Below are positions 32,875 to 42,846 of a DNA stretch of 64,000 bases, piece by piece. Origin of the DNA: CAMTWZ01 sp041749075 (GTDB lineage: Bacteria > Bacteroidota > Rhodothermia > Balneolales > HLUCCA01); the NCBI GenBank assembly GCA_041749075.1, contig JBGTBY010000034.1:53025-117024 (forward strand), in the 5' to 3' direction. The translations under genes and the position numbers were made by a program. Every line of letters begins with the position of its first letter. Positions within the stretch are counted from its first letter, which is position 1. Under the pieces are notes generated by a model that was not told the origin of the DNA, made no database searches, and saw only the letters and a list, made by a program, of their open reading frames with translations.

Positions 32875-34526
32875 TATCTCGGGCTTGCCTGCGTGCGTTC
32901 GATGAAGGCCTTGTTATCCACAACCGGACGCTCGGTATCGTTCGCGATCTCGATGGTGAGGCCGTAAATCATTTTGAGGCGGTCGGCCATGGCTTCGTAG
33001 GTGATCTTATCTGGCGAATCGGACGGACGGTGGTAATCGTCGTGGATTCCCGAAAAGAAAAACGCGAACGGAATGCCGAGGCGACCGAAATTCCAGTGGT
33101 CGCTGCGACGATAGATCTGCTGTGGGTCGTTGAGGTCGTTCAAGCCCGGATCCAGGAAAATCTTCGTGGTTTTGTCATTCGCCACGCGCACGAGACTGTC
33201 GATACGTGAGGATATGAGCGATGCGCCGATCAGGTACACATAATTGGTATCGCCGCTTTCATAACGTTTGTCTTCGATGCGACCAACCATGTCCACATTG
33301 ATGTTGGCTACGATGTTTTCGATGGGGATGGTCGGATGATCGGAGTAATAGCGCGAACCCAAAAGTCCTTTTTCTTCGCCACTCACATGCAAGAACATTA
33401 CCGAGCGACGCGGGCCATGACCCGCTTTTTTGGCTTCAACCAACGCATTGGCAATGGCCAGAAGTCCGACGGTACCGGATGCGTTATCATCGGCACCATT
33501 ATAAATGCGATCTCCGGATGCATCCGGCGAACCGATGCCCACGTGATCGTAATGCGCCATCAGAACAACAGCTTCATGCGCCAATTCTGGGTCGGAACCA
33601 GGTAATACAGCCACCACATTGCGGCTTTGGATGGTTTCTTCGCCGGTAACGCCGTCAACGGAAAGGCTGGATGGAGTGACGCGAGGGGAAAAGGTGCGCG
33701 GATTGGCTGAAAGTCGGGTATGCAGATCGCGCAGGTGTTGCTCGTTTCCTTCGGCCAATAATTGCGACGCAGTGAACGGCGTGATGGTGTAATACTGGTA
33801 GGTGAAGCGAGGCTGACGCACTTGGTATGCCAACCGCATCGCCGTGGGCGAATTGAAGTTGCGCTGCATCATGTTCAGATTGTCGAGGAATTCCGCAGGC
33901 GAATCGAGCGAAATCGTGATCACACCCAAAGCGCCGCGAGTCAAAATCAGGTCACGAAACCGGCGCTGCGCCGTCCATCCCGTAGCGGATGCCGGGATGT
34001 CGTTGAAGATCATCACATAATTTCCTCTGACATCGATTCCGTCCAAATGACGGATGCCGAGGGTGCTGTCTTCAATCCCGAATCCAGCGAAATAAATTTG
34101 TCCCTGATGGGTTCCTGGCGAGCCTGAGGTGACCAGCACCGGATCCAGATTATCGGAATCCACTTTCAGGGTTTGTGTGATGTTGCCTGTGGTGAATTTG
34201 AAGGTATACCCGAGGGTTACGCTTGTGGCCAAATCATAAAACTGGAAGTAGGTGCTGTCGTCACCCGCTGGTAACAAGCGGTTCAGGATGTGATGGTTTG
34301 CCAAATAGATTGCGGCTTTGACTTCCTCGGGCGAACCGGTGTCGCGACCCCGCATCGAATCATCCGCCAAGGTATACACAAGCGGTTTGATGAAATCGGC
34401 GGTGATGTGTTTGGTGTGCGTATATCCCGCTTCGGTGCGTTGAGCGGGCGTGAGAGGAATTTCCTGCGCTTTGCACGCTGAAAGAAAGACAAGGCCGGAG
34501 GCGGCCACAATGAGAAGACGGTTCAT
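32874..34526 (-). CDS. M28 family zinc peptidase, lipoprotein
   Basis: A 550-residue lipoprotein with lipobox LSAC (Cys 18). A PA-like insert occupies the middle (about 130-260). The catalytic M28 domain has Zn ligands in AHYDHVG, NGADDNASG, SGEEKGLLGS, NVDMVGR and DDYHRPSD. It is an extracytoplasmic aminopeptidase; substrate preference is not evident. It overlaps scpA by 4 nt (ATGA) and prfC by 1 nt. Confidence 0.92.
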   Translation of the reverse strand: MNRLLIVAASGLVFLSACKAQEIPLTPAQRTEAGYTHTKHITADFIKPLVYTLADDSMRGRDTGSPEEVKAAIYLANHHILNRLLPAGDDSTYFQFYDLATSVTLGYTFKFTTGNITQTLKVDSDNLDPVLVTSGSPGTHQGQIYFAGFGIEDSTLGIRHLDGIDVRGNYVMIFNDIPASATGWTAQRRFRDLILTRGALGVITISLDSPAEFLDNLNMMQRNFNSPTAMRLAYQVRQPRFTYQYYTITPFTASQLLAEGNEQHLRDLHTRLSANPRTFSPRVTPSSLSVDGVTGEETIQSRNVVAVLPGSDPELAHEAVVLMAHYDHVGIGSPDASGDRIYNGADDNASGTVGLLAIANALVEAKKAGHGPRRSVMFLHVSGEEKGLLGSRYYSDHPTIPIENIVANINVDMVGRIEDKRYESGDTNYVYLIGASLISSRIDSLVRVANDKTTKIFLDPGLNDLNDPQQIYRRSDHWNFGRLGIPFAFFFSGIHDDYHRPSDSPDKITYEAMADRLKMIYGLTIEIANDTERPVVDNKAFIERTQASPR

Positions 34527-35269
34527 ATGGAGATGGTTTCGGATACGGTGGGTAAATCTAGATGGAATTCGGTGACGTCCTCGTCCACAAAAAGAACCAA
34601 TTTTTGTTCTTTGATCATTTCGAGGATGGCGAGGAACATCACTACAATAATGATGCGGGATGTGGCACTTTCGATGAGGGCTTTAAACGATTGTCGTCCA
34701 CCGGTGCGCAAGGCCTCGGTAATGCGCTTTTCCTGCTCTTCGATGGACGTTTTGACCAACTCGACGGAATGGACGGGCTTCGGACGCGTGGCTCGGTTAA
34801 TCACCTGCTGATACGCGGAAATGAGATCGAACAACGTGAGTTCTTTGAGCAATTCGCCGGAGTCATGGTCCACGTCCACACGATCGTTATCTGTGTTTCC
34901 ACGGGAAAAGTACAAGCGCTCATGCTCATCCAGCAATCGCATTTCATCCCCCATTTCCTTGAATCGGCGATATTCAATCAGACTTTGAACCAATTCATAT
35001 CGCGGATCGGCTTCATCAAATTCGGTATCGATGTCTTGTTCGTCGCGTGGCAACATCATTTTCGCTTTGATCGACATCAACGAACTGGCCATGTAAATGA
35101 ATTCGGACGCCACGCCAAGGTCCAGTTCTTCCATGAAATGCAGATACTCAAGGAACTGGTCGGTGATGTAGGCGATGGGGATGTCGTAGATGTCGAGTTC
35201 ATCCCGTTTGATGAAAAACAGGAGCAAATCTAGCGGACCTTCGAAATTCGTAAGCTGAACACGATACAT
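34523..35269 (-). CDS. scpA: Segregation and condensation protein A
   Basis: A 248-residue kleisin of the SMC-ScpAB chromosome-organising complex. The N-terminal region FEGPLDLLLFFIKRDELDIYDIPIA binds the SMC neck. The C-terminal winged helix carries FLAILEMIKEQK and an acidic end. The Met at 35269 is chosen because homology starts at YRVQLTNFEGPLDLL. scpB is not in the window. It is the first gene of a three-gene operon. Confidence 0.93.
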   Translation of the reverse strand: MYRVQLTNFEGPLDLLLFFIKRDELDIYDIPIAYITDQFLEYLHFMEELDLGVASEFIYMASSLMSIKAKMMLPRDEQDIDTEFDEADPRYELVQSLIEYRRFKEMGDEMRLLDEHERLYFSRGNTDNDRVDVDHDSGELLKELTLFDLISAYQQVINRATRPKPVHSVELVKTSIEEQEKRITEALRTGGRQSFKALIESATSRIIIVVMFLAILEMIKEQKLVLFVDEDVTEFHLDLPTVSETISI

Positions 35270-35320
35270 GGGGTGCAAGATAACGAAACCGTCAGATTTT
35301 CGAACGCGCACGGAATACAG

Positions 35321-35328
35321 TACATTTG
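35321..35328 (+). promoter_or_regulatory. TAnnTTTG -7 element for PEGA-like protein 1
   Basis: TACATTTG, then GGTT and an ATG at 35333. This decides the start: an in-frame GTG at 35273 would place the promoter inside the coding region and the signal peptide 20 residues in from the N-terminus. Confidence 0.55.
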
Positions 35329-35332
35329 GGTT

Positions 35333-36265
35333 ATGCTTGCATTCCTTGCACTACTGCTTCTCAACTTGTCGTCGGCATCTGATTCCATAACGGTGAGGTT
35401 GGTCCTCTCTCCTGCCGATTATGTGATGTATATGGATGGGGATGTGACCAACTGGATGAATGTGAGCGACGGCGACACACTGACATTTCCAAGTACCACA
35501 AAACGTCTGACCTTCACCCATCCGAAATTCAGGGATGTAACGATCCAGCTTCGTCCGTCCAATGAGAATGTTCGGTCGATCAACGTCGGAAACAGTTTTC
35601 CTCTCGCTAAATCGGCTCGACATCAATCCAGCTGGTACACCATCCGAAATGAAGCGAATGTATATGTGGAAACGGACAGCACCACGACCATCCACTTTGG
35701 TGGTGAATTGGTGGGAAGGGGGTCGGCGTGGTTGACCTTGCCGAAAAGCCGCCGATGGCATGCGGTTCGGTTCGAGTCGGAACACGGAGAAACGCTGTAT
35801 GGCGGGGTTTCGCTGGATCAGCGCGAATCGGTTCAGCTGATCCACTATGTGCGGCCATCGAGAGCCGATTCCTACTCGCGCCTGCTGCTACCTGGCGCCA
35901 CTCAGTGGGTGGAAGGGGATAAAGAGAAAGCCGTTCTCATAACGTTGATGAACGGGCTAGCAATGGGATTGGTTCTCGATTCCTACTACAGGTACGATCG
36001 GTCGGTGGCACGGTATAACGCGGCAAACCGTTTGTATCTGTCTGCCACAACCTTTGAAGAAGCAATGAATTATTCGGAGATAGCGAAAGATCGATATGAG
36101 GATATGAGGGGCTTCAACCACGATCGGAAAACCTTTTTGGTGGGGTTGGGAGTTATGTACTCATTCCATCTGATTGATGCGATCATCCCTCCAAAACATG
36201 GATACCGGAAGGTGGTGATACGCCCCGATCCCTACGAGGCGGTGGGCGTTCATTTGTCGTTCTAA
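35333..36265 (+). CDS. PEGA-like envelope protein 1
   Basis: A 310-residue exported protein beginning with a hydrophobic signal (MLAFLALLLLNLSSA). It has two small beta domains resembling PEGA repeats (VYVETDSTTTIHFGG with a DGxxxGxG-like turn), then LLPGATQWVEGDKEKAVL, a DUF5683-like motif, and a helical segment. It ends in GYRKVVIRPDPYEAVGVHLSF. Paralogues are at 37966 and 44515. The 3' end overlaps the lipoprotein A stop by 4 nt. Function unknown. Confidence 0.72.
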   Translation: MLAFLALLLLNLSSASDSITVRLVLSPADYVMYMDGDVTNWMNVSDGDTLTFPSTTKRLTFTHPKFRDVTIQLRPSNENVRSINVGNSFPLAKSARHQSSWYTIRNEANVYVETDSTTTIHFGGELVGRGSAWLTLPKSRRWHAVRFESEHGETLYGGVSLDQRESVQLIHYVRPSRADSYSRLLLPGATQWVEGDKEKAVLITLMNGLAMGLVLDSYYRYDRSVARYNAANRLYLSATTFEEAMNYSEIAKDRYEDMRGFNHDRKTFLVGLGVMYSFHLIDAIIPPKHGYRKVVIRPDPYEAVGVHLSF

Positions 36266-37914
36266 TCGGGGATGGTAGAATCGGCAACAATCTGTCTTTG
36301 CAAGCGGAACCGACCAATGTGCAGCAATCCCTCTCGATATCCTGTAAAAAGGTCGGAGTTCCCGAAAAAACGAACATCGGTCATTCCATTAAGAGCCAAT
36401 TCCCATTTTGGGTATACGCGGTACTGGTTGTCGCACACGTCGATGCCCCAGATGTCTGAGCCGAGAATCAAACTAGCTCCGCATTCGGAATCGATCATGA
36501 TGTCATCGTAAGTCAAACCGGTAAGGATAGTTGTGGATGTGAACGATAAAAGATCATAATCCACGATTTGGCCGGTCGATTTAAAGGCCATTCGAATCGC
36601 ATTCGGTACAGGGTGGAACATATATGCGATATCCGACTGGTCCCAATCTTGGATAACCGCTCCCGATATCGCATTTCGAATTTGCAATCCTTTCCCGAAA
36701 AGAAGCACTTGGTTATTCGATTGTCGGTACACAACGTGCAACGGAATTACATCAATCGATATGCGCCACGCTTCGGCAAACGGATATGCAGAGAACATCG
36801 ATAATGACAAAGCGCCGGTATCGCGATCTTCAATGGCTATCGGAAACTGATTCTGTGCCGTTTTCGAAAACACTTTTCGCGGAATGTCTTTTGCAGGCAA
36901 TGTGAAAGGGGTGTGAGTACCGGTTATGGGATGAATTTCACCGATATTGCCCTTGCTGCTCACATAGACCATATGCTGATCGTTTGCTGACGAAGGTCGC
37001 CCATTGACCAAGCTGGTGATCGTATAATCGATGCTCGGTAACGTGGTGAAGGTCCCCCACTCCATCCAGCGAGGTATCATCAAAAAGAACCCGTGTTGCG
37101 AAGCGCCAACCGCAGGAAGCCATTGGGTGACGGGAAGTATCAGACCGAAATCGGGTACCTCGACGTTCGGTCGTGATGGATCCACGCCGCCTCGAACGGT
37201 CAATTCCGAATCCATAAACGCATTTCGACGCAAGATATATGGTGGCGATTCCCATGTTACATTGTGATCAAACCGGTAGGTCAAATCCACACGAAACTGA
37301 GTGTGCACGGTATCGGATATTGTAAACGTTCGATTGCTCGTCCCAACCAGTTGTTGCAGTGGCACATAAGGACCGCCCGGTTGTCTGCGAGATAACTGCG
37401 CGCTAGAAGGCGGATGACGAAAGGTGATGGTATCGGGTGTTATGATTTGTTGAACGGCCGTGCAGGATCTGCTCTCTTTCAGTTGAAGCTTATTGAGCGG
37501 GGCTTCTTCCATTTCATAACGCCATTCGCAAGGTGTGGACATCAACACCGGTGACATCAAGGTATCGGACGAGCGCTCACCCAAAATCGAGAACAATCGA
37601 TACCGAACTTCAGACGGTTGTGGAAGCTGAAGGTCCATATCCTGCCAAAAATTGGCACCTGCGGAGACATCTCCGATGGGGTCAAAGTCGCCACTCCCCA
37701 CCTTTCGTTCAATGATAACCCGTGCAGTTGGAAACGTGCCTGTCCAATTGAAACGGGCCCGCGAAGAGGAAATGGAAAAAACCACGCTTCCAAGCTCAGG
37801 CAATTGAAACGATGGACTCTCCGGATCGAGCGGATTCACATGCTCAAATGCGGCCGGCTCCTCGCGGCACGAGATCAGTACCACCAGTAATAAAAGCAGT
37901 GACAAGCGATTCAT
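36262..37914 (-). CDS. Lipoprotein A of the FnIII/propeller family
   Basis: A 550-residue lipoprotein with lipobox VLISC (Cys about 16) and the family signature FEHVNPLDPESPSF. An FnIII-like domain (about 45-120) contains RVIIERKVGSGDF, followed by a second beta domain. The C-terminal 250 residues have propeller-like repeats (GLQIRNAISGAVIQDW). It is the most diverged member of the five. It is divergent from PEGA-like 2 and convergent with PEGA-like 1. No known function. Confidence 0.75.
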   Translation of the reverse strand: MNRLSLLLLLVVLISCREEPAAFEHVNPLDPESPSFQLPELGSVVFSISSSRARFNWTGTFPTARVIIERKVGSGDFDPIGDVSAGANFWQDMDLQLPQPSEVRYRLFSILGERSSDTLMSPVLMSTPCEWRYEMEEAPLNKLQLKESRSCTAVQQIITPDTITFRHPPSSAQLSRRQPGGPYVPLQQLVGTSNRTFTISDTVHTQFRVDLTYRFDHNVTWESPPYILRRNAFMDSELTVRGGVDPSRPNVEVPDFGLILPVTQWLPAVGASQHGFFLMIPRWMEWGTFTTLPSIDYTITSLVNGRPSSANDQHMVYVSSKGNIGEIHPITGTHTPFTLPAKDIPRKVFSKTAQNQFPIAIEDRDTGALSLSMFSAYPFAEAWRISIDVIPLHVVYRQSNNQVLLFGKGLQIRNAISGAVIQDWDQSDIAYMFHPVPNAIRMAFKSTGQIVDYDLLSFTSTTILTGLTYDDIMIDSECGASLILGSDIWGIDVCDNQYRVYPKWELALNGMTDVRFFGNSDLFTGYREGLLHIGRFRLQRQIVADSTIPD

Positions 37915-37965
37915 ACGAAGTAAGATAATGTCTTTTTACCCTATCTTCGTCCTATACAATATGCC

Positions 37966-38886
37966 ATGATATTCGCTCTACTTTTCATTAGTATGCTCCT
38001 CCAGCCGCAGGATTCGGCTTCGGTCCGTTTTCAGCTCCGCGTCCCTCAAGCGATGCTGATGGTGGACGAAGACACCGCCTCGGTTCGACGAATCACATCA
38101 AGAGATACGCTCACATTTCGTACGGGCTCGTATCGCTTCAGGATCATCCACCCATCCTATCTCGATCGGGTGTTGGATGTGGATCTTTCCGCGGTTCAAG
38201 ACACGGTGATCCGAATCGGCTTTCCTGGCCAAACCATAGGAGAATACGCGGGTTTTACCAGCTGGTACCCCTTACGAAACGGTCATAATGTGTATGTGGA
38301 GACCGACGATGAAACCGAAATATGGCTTGATGGGGAAAGCCTGGGTGTTGGCCATGTTTGGTACAATTTGCCCATCGATTCGTTATCACATACCCTGCGC
38401 TTGGTGCACAAGGATTTTCGAGTTACCGAGCATCCGTTCACATTCCATCCACGTCGATCCATGCATGTGGTGGATTATCTGCTGCCCGATCGGCGCGTGT
38501 CGCAAGCCTTGAGTCTGCTACCCGGCGGAACGCAATTTTATGAGCGCGACAAGCGGAAAGGGGCTGTATTCGCGGGCGTGGTTACGGGCGGCATCCTGTC
38601 GGGCATGTATCTGACCGATCGATACAAGCGAAAAAACAATGAATATTTGTTTACGCGTGAACGCTATCGGAATGCGGGTGAGGCCGAAGCCGAGGCTCTT
38701 GGGAACAAAACGGACAACTTGCGATCACAAGCCGCAATCTTAGGATTGTTGCGGGATGTGTCCTTCGGTGCTGCGGCCGTGATGTATGTTGGAAGTGTGG
38801 TGGATGCGTTGATTCCGCATCCGATGGGTTATCGAAACGTCCGCATCCGCCCCAATCCCTATCCGACGGTCACGGTGTCGTTCTGA
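37966..38886 (+). CDS. PEGA-like envelope protein 2
   Basis: A 306-residue paralogue of PEGA-like 1 with a short hydrophobic start (MIFALLFISMLLQPQDSASV). The common blocks are TSWYPLRNGHNVYVETDD, WLDGESLGVGHVW, LLPGGTQFYERDKRKGA and the ending GYRNVRIRPNPYPTVTVSF. It is transcribed away from lipoprotein A. The 51-nt gap between them contains TATCTTCG, one base off the -7 consensus. The 3' end overlaps lipoprotein B by 17 nt. Confidence 0.72.
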   Translation: MIFALLFISMLLQPQDSASVRFQLRVPQAMLMVDEDTASVRRITSRDTLTFRTGSYRFRIIHPSYLDRVLDVDLSAVQDTVIRIGFPGQTIGEYAGFTSWYPLRNGHNVYVETDDETEIWLDGESLGVGHVWYNLPIDSLSHTLRLVHKDFRVTEHPFTFHPRRSMHVVDYLLPDRRVSQALSLLPGGTQFYERDKRKGAVFAGVVTGGILSGMYLTDRYKRKNNEYLFTRERYRNAGEAEAEALGNKTDNLRSQAAILGLLRDVSFGAAAVMYVGSVVDALIPHPMGYRNVRIRPNPYPTVTVSF

Positions 38887-39595
38887 ACCGGTAGCGGGCA
38901 ACGCCACCGACAAGATATCGATCGAGATACGCTGTAGTGAACGACTCATGGTGCGGTTGTCCCATCACCCGGGGTGTGATCCGGTACTGAACGCCGCTGG
39001 ACGTGACGTTCAAATCATGGTAATAAAAATCGGCTATGGTTGTGCCTACCACCTCGAATGGTGCGTCGTCGATACGGCGCTCCACCTGAAGCGTGTCGAA
39101 TCGGACCGAAGTGAACAGGGTATCATTCTCCATCCGCGACGCGATCGCACTGGGTTGCTTCCTGAACCATAAACTTGGGTAGGATTCGGGTAATATCGTA
39201 ATGGGAAACGTCACTTCGGGGCTAACCACCATCGGCCAACTCGTCAAGGTATCGGATCGTTGACCAGCTTTATGCGCATGCAAGCGGTATCGGTAGGTGA
39301 GTGGCGCATACAGAGTCACGGAATCATCCACATAAAGACTGTCGGATGCAGGAACCGTGGCCAATTCCGCCCATGGGCCATCACCGATCATTCGCTCGAT
39401 GGTGATTTCGGGCAAGATGGAAGCGATCCCCCACGTTACTCTAGGATTCTTCCCGAATGGATACACCGCGATCCAATTCGGCTCTGCCACCACATAGGTA
39501 GACGATTTCGGATCATCCGGATTGTCGCGATTGAAGTCGGATGGCTGCGTGCACGCTACAGCAAGAAAGAGGATGGAGGGTATTATCTGTTTCAT
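38870..39595 (-). CDS. Lipoprotein B, FnIII-only member
   Basis: A 241-residue lipoprotein with lipobox LAVAC (Cys 15) and DFNRDNPDDPKSS, the family signature. It has two FnIII-like domains (ITIERMIGDGPWAELATVPA and LQVERRIDDAPFEVVG) and then stops. The C-terminal propeller of its paralogues is missing. Its ATG directly follows the lipoprotein C stop (TAAATG), so it is the last gene of a four-gene operon E-D-C-B. Confidence 0.72.
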   Translation of the reverse strand: MKQIIPSILFLAVACTQPSDFNRDNPDDPKSSTYVVAEPNWIAVYPFGKNPRVTWGIASILPEITIERMIGDGPWAELATVPASDSLYVDDSVTLYAPLTYRYRLHAHKAGQRSDTLTSWPMVVSPEVTFPITILPESYPSLWFRKQPSAIASRMENDTLFTSVRFDTLQVERRIDDAPFEVVGTTIADFYYHDLNVTSSGVQYRITPRVMGQPHHESFTTAYLDRYLVGGVARYRFRTTP

Positions 39596-41215
39596 TTAGA
39601 GCGGGTGATAACCAAAAAGATCCATTCGTCGTGTGATGTGCCGTAGTTGGAAGAATCCATTTCCGCGCTGTATGATGGTGAATCGTTCCAGCGTGGAATC
39701 CGGATCGGGCAAGAATCCGGTTTGAAAATTTATGGAATAGGCCATCTTGGCAATCAGGCGATCATCCAACAAATCGTAAGCCATCAGAGTGCCGGAAGAA
39801 AGCAATAGCACATGTCGTCCGTCCGGTAAAAAAAGGATTTGCTCGTATGGAATGGGTACGGCAATCGTTTCGACACGTCCATCTCCCATGTCATATATCT
39901 TGACATATGGTTTTCGATTAAAGAACGTCGCATAACCTTTGCCATTTCGGAAAATCAGTTGAAAGATTTGTTCATCGCTGTCGAACTCTTGCAAAACGTC
40001 TCCAGTCGCTCTGTCCATCCGCATCAAACCATCTTCGAAGATCCAAATCTCATTCTTTTCGGGTCGGTCGAGTAGTTTGGTCGGCGAAAGAGCGGGTACG
40101 GGTAGGCTTGAGACTAATGTCTGGGTAACCACATTGTACCGATTCAGACTGTATTGGATGGGAAAACCGCCGCTTCGACCGAGATAGAACAATTCTCCCG
40201 ATTCATTATAGCTGCCCAATGCGAGGGTAAGGCCAGGTGGATGCAAATGCGACCCTTCGTATTGGTGTAATGGTTGACGAAGCACCGCATTGAGTGAGGC
40301 TAAAAAAATGATTTGACCGGGCGGCCCATCAACGACAGAGCGGATACCGCCATAGGAACGGAAGTAAATCGGACAATCATCCTCTTCGAGATGGGTATAC
40401 GTACAGGTGATGGTCTCATTAGACGAGTTAGGGTTACTCCTATCATACAGGAACATCGACTTTCCGGATGGCGACACATATAAAGGTGTATTGTTACCAA
40501 GTTGGCCTGTGTATGATTTGATGGAGAACGTGCCGAAGGAAACTCCTGGATGAAGCAGATCCGTTTTCCATTCGCTAATGACCCGGCCCCTGGAATGCTG
40601 CGTAATCACTAGCCGCATGGGCTCACTCTCAACAGGATACTTGAAGCTGGGTTGTGAGATTCTCTGTACATACTGGCGAGACCCATCCTCATATTCAACA
40701 AACACCGCTGTTGAATCACGATTGAAATAAAACGTCTGTAGATCGGTCACGATGTCGGTCGTGAGGCTAGGAACAGTCCATGTACTCAGGATCAGTTGAT
40801 CCCCGCTCACCGTTGCGTTTTGGATCGGGGCGATGTGGATGAGGGATGTGATCCGATACGACATCAAGGTGTCTGTATGATTGTCCAGGTACCGCCCGAA
40901 CACCCGGTACTGATACACGATGCTATCAGGGAATGCGACGGTGGTGTCGGCCCAAGTCTTGACTCCTGATTCCAAACTGTCTGCCAGAACGAAAGGTCCC
41001 CCATCCAACGATCGCTCGATGATAATCCGATGCCGGTCGAAACTCTCTGTCCATGTGAGCTTGATGTGCCGATCCACCCGCGTCGATGTCAGGCCTCCCA
41101 AATCCGGAATGTCAAACGCATCCCCCGTCGGATCCACCGGGTTGTCGCGCGGATATTCCGTGGGTGTGGGAGTGCAACCCACTAACAAGCACAAAAGGAT
41201 GCGGATGCGAATCAT
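39596..41215 (-). CDS. Lipoprotein C of the FnIII/propeller family
   Basis: A 539-residue lipoprotein: lipobox LLVGC, then EYPRDNPVDPTGDAF. The FnIII-like domain VDRHIKLTWTESFDRHR, followed by IIIERSLDGGPFVLADS, is nearly identical to D and E. From about residue 190 the sequence departs from D and E and carries its own propeller-like C-terminus. The Met at 41215 overlaps the lipoprotein D stop (ATGA). Nucleotide patches match D or E alternately, a sign of gene conversion. Confidence 0.75.
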   Translation of the reverse strand: MIRIRILLCLLVGCTPTPTEYPRDNPVDPTGDAFDIPDLGGLTSTRVDRHIKLTWTESFDRHRIIIERSLDGGPFVLADSLESGVKTWADTTVAFPDSIVYQYRVFGRYLDNHTDTLMSYRITSLIHIAPIQNATVSGDQLILSTWTVPSLTTDIVTDLQTFYFNRDSTAVFVEYEDGSRQYVQRISQPSFKYPVESEPMRLVITQHSRGRVISEWKTDLLHPGVSFGTFSIKSYTGQLGNNTPLYVSPSGKSMFLYDRSNPNSSNETITCTYTHLEEDDCPIYFRSYGGIRSVVDGPPGQIIFLASLNAVLRQPLHQYEGSHLHPPGLTLALGSYNESGELFYLGRSGGFPIQYSLNRYNVVTQTLVSSLPVPALSPTKLLDRPEKNEIWIFEDGLMRMDRATGDVLQEFDSDEQIFQLIFRNGKGYATFFNRKPYVKIYDMGDGRVETIAVPIPYEQILFLPDGRHVLLLSSGTLMAYDLLDDRLIAKMAYSINFQTGFLPDPDSTLERFTIIQRGNGFFQLRHITRRMDLFGYHPL

Positions 41216-42846
41216 GGCACGAATCGATACTGATAAATCCATCCATATTTTAGCGATCGGTTCGTCTGAAAATCAAAGACGTAGTTTTGATCCGTCGATG
41301 TGATGTTCACGTTATGGGTCGCCGTGGTTGGCAACTGAAAGGGCCAGATGTCGAGTCCGGGAGGTGTCGTCGGATGTCGATACAGCAAATCGCCAACGGC
41401 TCTCAACGAAACTCCGGGTTCCGATGTGGCCACCATGAACCGATGTGTGTCCGGAAAAAAGACGTCCTCAAGGTGGTTGGTTTCCGTATCGACAATCCAG
41501 TACCGGTCTCCGGAATGACGCCCGGAGTACAACTCATATCCCGATGGAATCTCCGCAACTTGATTCACCCGCCCTGAAATGGGTGCGGAAAAGAGAATGC
41601 GTCCATCACTCCATTGCCGCGTGACCCACGTTTGTTGCTCGCCGAGTATCTCGATGGTGTGAAGTCGGTTCGCCACCGTGTTGATCGCGAACCACTCGGC
41701 CACCCGCTCCAGAGAATGAATCGTTTGCCAGGTATGGTTCGAATGGGTGAAGGATCGGATGTCGTGCCGGCCTTCCAATGAGTCTGAAAAAGACGCGTAC
41801 AATACGGAGCCATCGTGATTGTTGGCGATATCCAACCAACGTTGATGGCTTGGCAAAGTCTGGGTTGTTCCAATAGGTTCGCTAACGTTTCGAAAGGTCA
41901 CCATGCGGTTGAAGTTTTCAATATAAGCGTATCGAGAGGAAGAGAGAGCGTACCGAATCGAGGTGATTGCACCCGTTGGCAGGGGTTCTTGTGACCGTAC
42001 GTCATAGGTGGTTGCGAGTGATCCATTCGGTCGCAGAACCATAAATCGCCCAAGGGTAAAACTTGCTCGAAAGATGGAAATGCGATGTGGCTGCCCATTC
42101 CAATTCGTAAACGCAGACCAATCGTCATACACGCCCAATAGTGAGTTTTGCACAATCAGGCTTGAGTTTGATGATTGATACATTTCCAAAAACGGCGATG
42201 TCCATTCGCTGACGATCCGGCCATTGAAATACTGCTTGACCACATAACGCAATGAGATTTTCTCTTTCAGATAGTTGAAGCGTGGTTGGGTGAGTCGTTG
42301 CCTATACTGTTGTGTGCCATCCTCGAATTCCACAAACACCGCTGTTGAATCACGATTGAAATAAAACGACTGTAGATCGTTTACGATGTCTGTGGTGAGG
42401 CTAGGAACAGTCCATGTACTCAGGATCAGTTGATCCCCGCTCACCGTTGCGTTTTGGATCGGGGCGATGTGGATGTGGGATGTGATCCGATACGACATCA
42501 AGGTGTCTGTATGGTTGTCCAGGTACCGCCCGAACACCCGGTACTGATAGACGATGCTGTCCGGGAAGGAGACGGTGGTATCCGTCCATGTCTTGACTCC
42601 CGAATCGAGACTGTCGGCCAACACAAATGGTCCCCCATCAAGAGATCGCTCGATGAAAATGCGATGCCGGTCGAAACTCTCTGTCCACGTGAGTTTGATG
42701 TGGCGGTCGACCCGCGTCGATGTCAGGCCTCCCAAATCCGGAATCTCAAATGCATCCCCTGTCGGATCCACCGGATTGTCGCGCGGAAATTCCGTGGGCG
42801 CGGAGCAACCGATCAGAAGACATAATGGGAGGAGGGCGCGGATCAT
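41212..42846 (-). CDS. Lipoprotein D of the FnIII/propeller family
   Basis: A 544-residue lipoprotein: lipobox LLIGC, then TEFPRDNPVDPTGDAFEI. The FnIII part is shared with C and E, and the C-terminal half is close to E (HDGSVLYASFSDSLEG, SGDRYWIVDTETNHLED, and the ending TPPGLDIWPF plus YQYRFVP). Between about residues 190 and 300 it differs strongly from E. Start and stop are in ATGA overlaps with E and C. Confidence 0.75.
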   Translation of the reverse strand: MIRALLPLCLLIGCSAPTEFPRDNPVDPTGDAFEIPDLGGLTSTRVDRHIKLTWTESFDRHRIFIERSLDGGPFVLADSLDSGVKTWTDTTVSFPDSIVYQYRVFGRYLDNHTDTLMSYRITSHIHIAPIQNATVSGDQLILSTWTVPSLTTDIVNDLQSFYFNRDSTAVFVEFEDGTQQYRQRLTQPRFNYLKEKISLRYVVKQYFNGRIVSEWTSPFLEMYQSSNSSLIVQNSLLGVYDDWSAFTNWNGQPHRISIFRASFTLGRFMVLRPNGSLATTYDVRSQEPLPTGAITSIRYALSSSRYAYIENFNRMVTFRNVSEPIGTTQTLPSHQRWLDIANNHDGSVLYASFSDSLEGRHDIRSFTHSNHTWQTIHSLERVAEWFAINTVANRLHTIEILGEQQTWVTRQWSDGRILFSAPISGRVNQVAEIPSGYELYSGRHSGDRYWIVDTETNHLEDVFFPDTHRFMVATSEPGVSLRAVGDLLYRHPTTPPGLDIWPFQLPTTATHNVNITSTDQNYVFDFQTNRSLKYGWIYQYRFVP

